DNA of 64,000 bases. Source: Druceiella hillmani. Its lineage: Eukaryota > Arthropoda > Insecta > Lepidoptera > Hepialidae. Position 1 is the stretch's first letter, and every line of letters starts with the position of its first letter. This document shows, piece by piece, positions 34,401 through 45,300 of the stretch. The position numbers and the translations under genes are program-made. Below the pieces are notes generated by a model. It worked only from the letters and a program-made list of their open reading frames with translations, did not search any database and was not told the DNA's origin. The stretch lies in NCBI GenBank assembly GCA_039881145.1, contig JAYKKI010000061.1:11568001-11632000 (forward strand), written 5' to 3'.

Positions 34401-37400
34401 GGCTTTATGGGCTGAAGTGGAGTCGGCCCTAAGTTAGCTGCAAACCTAGGCATGTTCAAGTTCCATTTCGGACCGAATAACTGAAAAAAATAATGTGTAG
34501 ATGTAAAATTAAACTTATAAATACCAAATGGAAATTGTAATACTTACTTATTTACAAATTAATATATGCGAACAATATACAAATTGAATCTATTGCTTTA
34601 AGTCATACAGCTAAACAAAGCACCTGTGTGTAATTTATTTCGCCACTTAGCAGCACATACTGTAACGAGGTAATGACTGAAAATGTGTAAATAGAGAGAT
34701 CTGTCTTACTAAATAAAGACTATAGACAATGCAGGAATTTGTCCACATGTGACTGACAAGTATCGGCCAAGCTCTCATGCTAAGATTTGATACTGAAAAG
34801 ACCACCATCTCCATCATCTTGGATACTACTTACGCCCAATAGCTTGAAAATTGCACAAAAAGAAACAAAAAACAACTTAACAGTCGCTAGTAGTAAAAAA
34901 GGCAACTTAATAGGATACAAGTACAAGTGAAAAAGTATGGATTAGGACTGACTAAGGATTTTTATATGAAGGTGGTGGAAGCACTGATGCATGTGATAGA
35001 AATAAGGTATTTGAGAAACATAATTTATGGTAATGCTGAAAATTATAATAAATGTGTTTGTTTGTTTGTTACTTTGTTTATGAGTTGCAACAAATCGCTA
35101 TCAACAAGCTACAATCTACCAATTTGCCATACACATAGTTTGTGTGATGGTCTTTACTACTGACGTGAAATACCAATGACACCAAAATTATATTTAATGG
35201 TTTGTTATTCAATTATGTCTAAGCAGCTGAATAGATTTTTATTGAAACTTGGTATAGATAGCTCTTGACTTAAATTAACGTATAAATATCTCTCTAAATC
35301 GAGAAATAGCATAATTCTTATAGTAGAATAAAATTCACAATTAAATGAAACTACGTGATGTAGTATTATTTCTACTTTCTTTAAGTTCTTTACCACGACC
35401 TAGGTTTCGTTGTATTACATCTTCAGGATGTTGTAATACAACGACCTGAAGATGTTGTAATACAACGAAACCTAGGTCGTGGTAAAGAACTTAAAGAAAG
35501 TAGAAATAATACTACATCACGTAGTTTCATTTAATTGTGAATAATGAATTTCTACAAAATTAACGCCAAATATATTCAATATCAAAAATAAAATTCATTG
35601 TTTTTAATCATTAACAAAAATTTATTACTATAACATGTCAATGGATGGCACAAACTTAAAATTAAATTTGTTTCTTAATGTCTCAAAAGGCTAAACCTAT
35701 ATGTAAATCTTGTCGCCTTAATCAAAAACTGAGGCACGATAATCCGCAGACACTTATGTATATAAATTTTAAGTAATAAAATATATAACAAGAATATATA
35801 TAGGGTAAAACAGTTCTAGAATTTAAGAGATTTTCAGATTGTTTAGTTACTGAAATCAAAGAGAAACTATATTCCTTAGGAAAAAGTATATAAGGAGCAC
35901 AGAGAAAACTGCAGAAAATATTGACTCGGAAGGGGCTTAGTTTGGGTGATAAAGTTTGGTATTTTTAGGACAGGCAAGCATATTGCGAACTGATTGTCAG
36001 TAAAAAAAATAAAGTTTGGTGAAGTATACTATCTTTGTAGACTCATTATAAATAATTATGAATGGATAATTTGTAAGAAATTAGCAATTATAACAAATTG
36101 TTGTATAATTATGCAAAAGGTAATTTGTACTCTTTTGTTATTTTTATTGGCTTTTAATTGTTTTGTTATTTGATAATTTCTTAATTGTTACCTGTATTTA
36201 ATGTATTTAGCATGGGCAATTTGCAGAAAACTGCAAAAAGTTTACTCGGAAAGGACTTCTTTCCAGTGTTATTAAATGATAAAGTTGGGAGTTTACAGGA
36301 TAGACAAGCATATCGCGAACTGATCGTCAGTAAAAAAAATAAAGTTTGGAAAGGTATATTATTTTTGGAGAGTCGTCATAAATAATTATATAGGTATAGA
36401 TTATTTGTAATTATAATAAAATTGTTTTATACTTATGCAAAAGGTAGTTTCTACCCATTTGTTATCTTTATTGGTTTTTAATTGTCTGGTTATTTAATAA
36501 TTTCTTAACCATCACTTAGATTCAAATATGATTATAATAATTGAAATGAACTGCACTTTTCAAAAATTATATCCACTTATTCTCTTTCATCCTGGTAGAC
36601 AGTGAAATGGATTAGGCAATGAAGGTAGAATGATCGACACTTTGTGAGACAAAGTATGTGGATCAAACATTCATAACACGTAACAAAAGTAATTCAGATT
36701 GCATACTAGTTATATTTAATTTATACAAACTACTATTTTAATACGGTTTTTGACTTATAATTCATTTGGTGTTGATCAGTGTGAAATTATTCTCATTTTT
36801 ATGATCAGTGTGAAATTATTCTCATATTTAAATACAGACACCAAATACATTTTTGCTATGTTTATGTTGCTTTATAACTATAATATTATAATCAGCAGCT
36901 ATAATCATTATAAAATATTGGAAAACACAAGTAAATTGATTTATACGTTGCTTAACTGCCAGCGTGCACAAAGTAATCATACTAATTTGTAAAGTGGGAA
37001 GTTTTGTTCATTTTGTTTTGTTTAAATGTTTTGTATGGTTTAGCACAAATATGCCTTATCCAAATAACATGAAACTATCATCACCGTAAAGGGAGTATCG
37101 TAGTATGAGTAATAATCATTGAAATAAAGGATGTCAAAATATGCTAGATACATTTTTGAGTTAAGCGTTTAAACCATTAGAAATACCTAAAATAATGTAT
37201 GAAGTTATTGGAGCTAATGTAAAAGAGTGTATTAATAATTGTTATAGATTACCTTTTATAAACCTTTTGCTGTAGCAAGATTGGAGTTTTGAGTTAAACA
37301 AAATAAATAGCAAAACTATATAAAAAGAATGTTTGAAAAAGTTGTACCAATAAACAGTCTATTAAAAAAGTTCCGGTATGTGCATGGTTAATTACAATAC

Positions 37401-40400
37401 AGTGTTTGCTATAAACTTTTTAATTATACGAGATTGGGCGAATTCCATACGTGATTAAAGTGCAGAATCGTACTTGAACCGTTGAGAATGCCGTTAATAG
37501 ATTAACCGTAAATAATTATTATATAAAAAAGTAATTAAAACAAAATACAGTTATGGTTTCTTTTTTGTTGGGCAAAGCCAGCAGCTAATGTAAAATGAAC
37601 ACTTGCACAGAATAATTGCTTGCAATTAAGCTAAAAAATTCCCAACAAATGCATATAATGTATAGTTTCCAACCTCATAATAAATGGTCATTAAATCAAA
37701 CAAGAAACTTTTTAACAAATATTTTTCACGTAAGTGGTTATTCAGAACCCTAAATAATTGGTAATCAGAGGGTGCAATGTCCGGCAAATATGGTGGAAGA
37801 ATGAGTAGAACCCATTTGAGCTCCTCTAATTTATCACGATTATATTTTGCAACATGTGGCCTATCATTAGCACATAGAAAATAAACTTGATCCTGTTGAC
37901 TACTCAATTAGCTAATCCGACCAATTATTCACAGTTAATATCTGAATTAATTATAGATCCCTTTGGAAGCAGTTCCCAATGAATAATGCCCTTGATATTC
38001 CACCAGCAGCTGAGCATTACCTTTTTCGTACTCATTTCAGGTTTGGCCACTGAAGCTCCTGTTTCTCCGAAACCCAGTCATTGACGTTTGCGTGTATGGT
38101 TAATGTGTGTAACCCACTTCTCATCTCCTGTTACTAACTGATTCAGCCAGTCGAAGTTATGTTTCAATGTCAATAACTATTGACAAGTATCAACTCTGCA
38201 TTAAAGGCGATATGATAATAGCTCGAATTAAGAAAACTTTTAAAACACAATGGGGTATCCACACACCATATATTGAAACTTTTCTTAATTCGTGCAAATG
38301 TGTTTCTATGGTGTCATGACTGCAGTGTAGCTCATCTGCCAACTGACGAGTCATAATCAGAGGATTCTCCTCAAATAGGCGTCATAATCGTTGAATGTCC
38401 AATATAACAAGATGTCCGGCAGGGGTTTCGTCCTCATGACATTTTATTTGTGGCAGTCTTTGCATCATGACCCAGACGAAATTCGCAAACATGACCGTAC
38501 CGACTTAGTTTTTATTGAAAATGGCACACTTAATACGCAAAGGTACATAACAGAGGTTCATATTCCTCATGCCCAACCCGCATTAACTGCAGTTGGAGAC
38601 GAGTCCATTTTTATGGACGACAACGTGCTAGCGCTCACTGCTCTAGAGACGTTGATGCGTATATGCAGGAGGCCAGAATTCGTCGGTTAAACTGGTCAGC
38701 TAGAAGTTCCGACTTCAATCCGATAGAACAATATGGGATAATCTCAAACGACGCTTCGGAGCCGTAAAACCAGCTCCAGAAAACACTCAGGCCCTTAAAA
38801 ATGTGATCGTCGCTGAATGGGAACATATTCCTCAGGAAATGATAAAAAACATTGTCGAAAGCATGCCTAGTGTTAAATTAACATGTTAAATTAATAAAAA
38901 ATATTCAAAAATAACTTTAGCCATTTTTAATGTACCAGTATGAAAACGCTCATTTGTGACTTTACATCATTTTTTTTTATTTACTCACATTTTTAGATCA
39001 AATCATATAAAAAAAAAATCATCAAATAAAAAAAAAAAAATCAAATCAATATATATATATATATATATATCGAGCAATGGCGGTATAACCATATATACCC
39101 GTCAGGGTAACCTGTACGGAAGAGGCGTCAGAAACCTTGGGGACCAAATAACCCCTAAAAGTCTTGGTGCAGAAGGCAACGGGAAACCACTGCACTAATT
39201 TCCCAAGAGAGTCATGAAGAAGTCGAATAAGAGTAAACGTGTGCCTGGCGATCCGCGTAGCGACCGGCGCCCTGAGTTGTCCGGGAACCAGGGTGTGAAA
39301 TTGGTTACTGGCCATGAGGGAATATGAAGCCAGGCGCCCCATGGAAACAAAATCTCTGGTAAAACGAAACTGCAACTTCGTAATAACATTCGCATTGGGA
39401 CATGGAATGTGAAGGGTCTCAATGATGAAGGAAAGCTCCATGTATTAGACCACGAGCTAGAGCGATGTAACAGTGTTATCACGGGACTAAGTGAGACGCA
39501 TTGGAAAGACAGTGGGCACAGAAACCTAGAGAAACACACTATCTTCTTCTCAGGAAACGAGTCGTCCAGTTTTACTGGAGTGGCTATCGCAATACTCACG
39601 ATCTGGGCTGGGTCTGTCCTAGGTTACAACCCTGTCAGTGATAGGATCATTAGCATGAAACTTAATGCTTCACCATGTACGTTGAACATCATCCAGGTTT
39701 ACGCCTCCACAAGTGCCGCTCCCGATGATAAAGTTGATTTTTACAACCAACTGGAGGCTTGTATCAATAACATCCCAAAGATAGAGATATTGATGATCAT
39801 CGGTGACTTTAACGCTAAGGTTGGAACCACTACCCTGGATGTGGGACTGCGAAACATCGTCGGCCATTACGGTCTTGGTTGCAGGAACATCAGAGGAGAA
39901 CGCCTAATTCAATTTGCAGCAGATAACGACTTTACCATTATGAACACAGTCTTCAAACACCACCCCAGGAGACTGTATACATGGACCTCCCCAAACGACG
40001 AATACCGCAACCAGATCGATTACATATTGGTTAGAACAAGATGAAGGAGCTCGATAACCAACGCACACACATTGCCGGGAGCCGACAACATGTCTGACCA
40101 CCAGCTACTAGTGTGTAGCATGAGAACTAGACTGCGCAGACCCATGGTCAGGAGAACAGCCAAATGCTTGGAAATCCGTGATAAAGACTCTTTTGTTCAA
40201 TCACTACTAAATAAAGAACAGTGTTGGCGTGAAAACTGTAGCAAGGAAGAGAACGTTGACAAGCTTTGGAAATCCACCGTGCAATTCATAAAAGATGCCG
40301 TGCACGAATCACAGCCCAACAGAAGATCCAAAAAGAGGCAGCACTGGATGTCGAGTGAAACTTGGGATTTGATTGAGAGTCGTAGGGACCTGAAAGCCAA

Positions 40401-42246
40401 GGGCGCAAAAGTGCAGGAATTGAACGCCATGAGTTCCATCATACAAGCATTGTGCCGTCGCGACCGTAATACAGCGTTACAATCAATATGTGAAGAGGTA
40501 GAGAAACATTCTCAAAAGTTTGAAACAAAAGACCTACACATGAAAATCAAACTTATTACCCGTCAGTTCAAACCGAAGACGTGGGCCATTGAGAATGCGA
40601 CTGGAGACAACGTCACGGAAATCAAAAAGATTGCTAGCGTCTGGGAAGAGTACTGTAAGTCTCTGTTTGCCGACACAGCAACAAACATAAACCCTACCAA
40701 GAAACCACAGAGCAAGAGCCAATGATATTAAAAGATGAGGTGCGGGCCGCTATAGACCATCTTAAACGGAACAAGACTGTAGGCATTGATGAGATCCCGA
40801 TCGAGACAGTGAAAGCCATGGGGGGAAGTCGGAGTAAACATACTGCACACCATCTGCTGTCGTATATGGGTCACTGGAGTTTGGCCGAGCGATTGGTCAC
40901 ACTCCATATTCATACCGTTACACAAAAAAGGATCGACGAAAAAGTGCAGTAACTACAGACTCATTTCCCTAATATCCCACGCCAGTAAAATTATGCTGCA
41001 TATTGTTAACACAAGGCTTCAGAGTTTTTTGTCCCGAGAAATCGCCTCCAAACAAGCTGGTTTTGTAAAAGGTCGAGGTACAAGAGAACAGCTGCTGATA
41101 TTGCGACAAATTTATTATTGCCCTCTATATATGCTTCGTCGATTTCAGAAAAGCCTTCGATACCGTGAAGTGGTGGAAACTGTGGCTGGTCCTGACAGAA
41201 ATGGGTGTACCGCATCATCTTGTACAACTTATTAGGTGTCTATACGAAGACGGCATAGCCGCGGTTCGAGTAGACGGTATTGACTCCGAACGCTTCAAAA
41301 CGCAAGCAGGTGTTAGACAGGGCTGTATATTATCTCCTCTTCTCTTTAACGTATACACAGAATACCTAATGCGTATAGTTCTTCAAGATTGGAATAAGGG
41401 AATATCGGTGGGGGGTCGGAAGATATCAAACTTGAGATACGCAGATGACACCACACTCCTAGCGTCAACAAAAGATGAAATCGAGTCTCTCCTACAACGA
41501 CTGGAGACCACAGCATTGGAGTTTGGGCTTACAATCAAAGAAGACTAAAATGATGATTGTAGACCGTGCTAACAATAACCAACCGAACATCCAAAATATA
41601 GCAGGATGCCAGGTAGTGAAGAGCTACGTTTATCTAGGCTCCACTATCGTTAATGATGGAGGTTGCGAGGATGAGTTTCGAAGACGTTGCGCCGTGACGA
41701 GATCATCAGTGGCAAAACTCACAAAGATCTGGAAAGACCGCAGAATAACCAGAAACACAAAGGTTCGACTTATGAAATGCCTGGTCTTTCCGATTTTTCT
41801 ATATGGAGCTGAGACGTGGACGCTGAGGATGCAAGACCGCCACAAAATTGAAGCGCTGGAAATGTGGTGCTGGAGGCGTTTGCTTAGGATCCCATGGACC
41901 GTGCACCGAACCAACGTTTCGATCCTCAAGGAACTTAACATCGAAGAGAGATTATCGTCGACTGTGCAATTGCGAATCCTCAAATTCTTTGGACATGTCA
42001 CCCGTAACGAGGACTCCATGGAACGAGTGGTGGTGCAAGGCAAAGTCGAAGGCAAACGATCCCGCAGACGCCCTCCGACACGGTGGACAGACCTAATAAA
42101 ATCTGCGACGCACTCCAGTGTAAATGAATGCTCTCACTCCACAAAACACCGAACTACATGGCGTCACATCGCAAGGGCGGCAGTGGCGAAGAAACCGGCC
42201 GAATCATGATCACGACTACTCTGTCAAGAGTGCACGACTAAGAAGA

Positions 42247-42308
<62 letters not shown>

Positions 42309-45300
42309 TAATTATTACTTTATACAGATTTACACTCAATATTCAAGTTAACTTAAAGATATAAATTTAAAAGCACTGTACTTAACATCCATTTGTATCT
42401 TAAAAAATATATGTAAAACAAACATCCAACTAGATATATTATAACTTCATAGAAAACATCTTTCTTCTAATATATAATTAATTAGCGATATTAATAAAAC
42501 AGCCTCCTCATTTTCATATACCAAAAAAGTGAAGTGAAAGTAATTATATGAACATTTAGATTATGATTTAGCATCATACAAGCCGATTATGCAGTGTTCG
42601 AGACTTATGTACATCACTATATACTATATAGAGTATAAAAAGATATGTTTGTCTATATTTATTATGGTTTTATATTGTTATGGTTACATTAATATTAAAA
42701 CATACATTGATGGTTTTCACACATCATTAATTCACTTTCTACAAATAAATACTATTACCCTCGTCTTTTTGTAATTTGAGAATAAATTACAAAAAGGCGA
42801 GGGAGCTATGAGTGCTCTTGGATACTTCCTATACCCCTGACAGCAATATATTCTTGAACAAAGATCAGAAACTTAACAAAATCAATACCACCATTTCCAC
42901 CCGAAAGTAATAATAAGTATACAAGTGACCACACTATGCAGAACATCTTCCTTTTTACTGAATATGCTAACTAGAAACGAGTAAAATATTCAAAAGAAGA
43001 AGGCTAAAATGGAAAAATTAATTGGCCACTAAAACTATAGAAATTATTCGATAAACCTGTTCAGTGTGAATAATACTTGCACTTGACGGTCTGATATGTT
43101 TAGCTACACAAAAAAGTTTAAACATTCAATACATACATAGTATTTGTTACACTGTTATGTTAATAAGTAACATTTCCATTAAACTATTACAAATATACTA
43201 ATATACCTTTCACAGGTGTAAGAAAAATAATTTATTAATACAAGTTTAAGGAAATAAATTTACTTTATAAGTATCAATGCTGTTAGCCCGATTTTTTGAA
43301 TACATGGTTAAAAAATTTAATTATGGGGAGGATAACTGCAAAACACTTTAAAAAAACTCATATGTGGAGAAAGGCCATATAAACTACTTTTTACTGTTTT
43401 TATTATCAGCCAATTTTGAATGTATTTCAAAAGACACCACTAAAAGAGAAAAAAACATTTTATCTCCAAGTTTGATGAAGAAGTACTAAAAAAAAATTAA
43501 AAGCTCTTCTTTGACTATGTGTTTATGTAACTCAACTACACCTTCATGTAAAATTTCATTACCATCGATCTTAAACTAAAAGAGCTGAATATAGACAAAT
43601 GAACAAATGGCCATGAGAAAATTATAAGGGTTCCATTATCACCATTGGCTTACAGAAACCCAAAAAAAATTTGCGGCATGTAAGTAAATTCAATACCTTT
43701 AGATCAAAATCGTAATCCAATATCACAAAGAATCGCAAGAAATCCATAAAACATACATTAAAAAACAATAACGTTTTTACTTACAATATTACGTGTGTCT
43801 ATGCCGAGTGATTTCAAAAGTGTTTTTTGACTTGTACAGTTGTTCCATATCTGTGCAAATGGTTGTCTAACCTCCACCTCATTTAAATGACCCCATGTTT
43901 CCGATAAGGTCCCTTCTAGATTACCTTTAAATATAATTTCTGAATTTTCTTCCAACCCTTCAACAAATATGGTATTTACTATATTTTCAATATTTTCAAG
44001 CAGCTGTTTCTCATTCTGCCTTTCATTCATTATAATTGATGACAAATTTGACAAAGAGTTGGCATCATTATCTTGAATTTGACTCAATGTAACTTCATCT
44101 TTTATTCTATCGTTGCTGTCAACTGTTGTAGATCGATAGTCATCAAAATCTCCAAAATCATCATCTTCTTCCTGTTCTGCATTTGAGTTGTTTTTGACTT
44201 GAATATCAAACTTTTTATCAATATTTTCAACAATATCTTCCTTTATACCGCTACTATTCACTTCATCAGACTGAAAATCTTGGAATGCATCAAAATCACT
44301 AAAATCGTCGACTCCCTTTGCTATGTGACTTCCACTTGCCGCATCAATTTTGGAATTTAAATTATCACCTTTTGGAAATAAACCAGTAGTCGCTGCGATA
44401 CTGGAGGATATAGACCGGAATGTATCAAAATCGTGAAAGTCATCAAAATCATCATCAATTTCTAAGTTTGGAGGATTATCTACATTTTCTTTGTGTTTAA
44501 CATCGGGTAACTCTTCACACTGCTTAAAATCTGCACCGACTTCATAATTTTTCTTATCATCAAATAGTTTAACTTCCTTTGGTATACTTTCCACATCGAC
44601 ATCACCAACAATTACTATTTCTTCATCGTTTAAAAAGTGATTCGAGGATTTATCATCAGAACTTTCAGTAATAAAATCGCAAAATGAATCATCTTTCGAA
44701 GACAAATCAGACTCGTTAATATTTTCCTTACTCGAACCAAGGTCTTTCCAACTTGCGTTATTATTTTGTGGAGATGCATCGTTGTCAGCCGATACATTAT
44801 TCTCCTTGTTAAGATCGTCTATTGTAGGTGAAGCATTTATGTAAGGATCAAATTCATCATCATAAATTTCAGAGGTCAATGTATTTACGTTATTTATTTT
44901 CTCCGTTGCTTCTAAAGGTCCCAATTTTAAATCTAGATCTTCAATATTGTTATCTTCATCTACCCTACTTATTCCTTTGCTGTTATATGACCCACATTCC
45001 TTCTCACATTCAGTTATTAATTTTGGACTAGGATCATGTTCAGTAATTTCACTCTTCATAATAGTTTCACTTGTTGCAGCACTTGGAGAACTGCGGTTCG
45101 ATTCATCTGTTATTAAATAATTAGGTAATTCATTATCCTCAGTGTGATAATCATTGTCTGTATTCAAGTTGCCATAATTAATGTCAGTATAATCATAATT
45201 GGTTGAATCATCTAAATCATCCTGCGATACTGGAAGAAAGAATAAGTTAAAAGATTAGTGAATATTTAATAATAATTCATAAATTTATCAGTTTTTGACA

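Noticed and set aside
39046..39599. Minus-strand frames of 131 and 134 codons
   Set aside because: They are antisense to the LINE leader and endonuclease and are favoured only by its higher GC content.
41630..42055. 141-codon minus-strand frame
   Set aside because: It is antisense to the LINE reverse transcriptase tail, which explains it fully.
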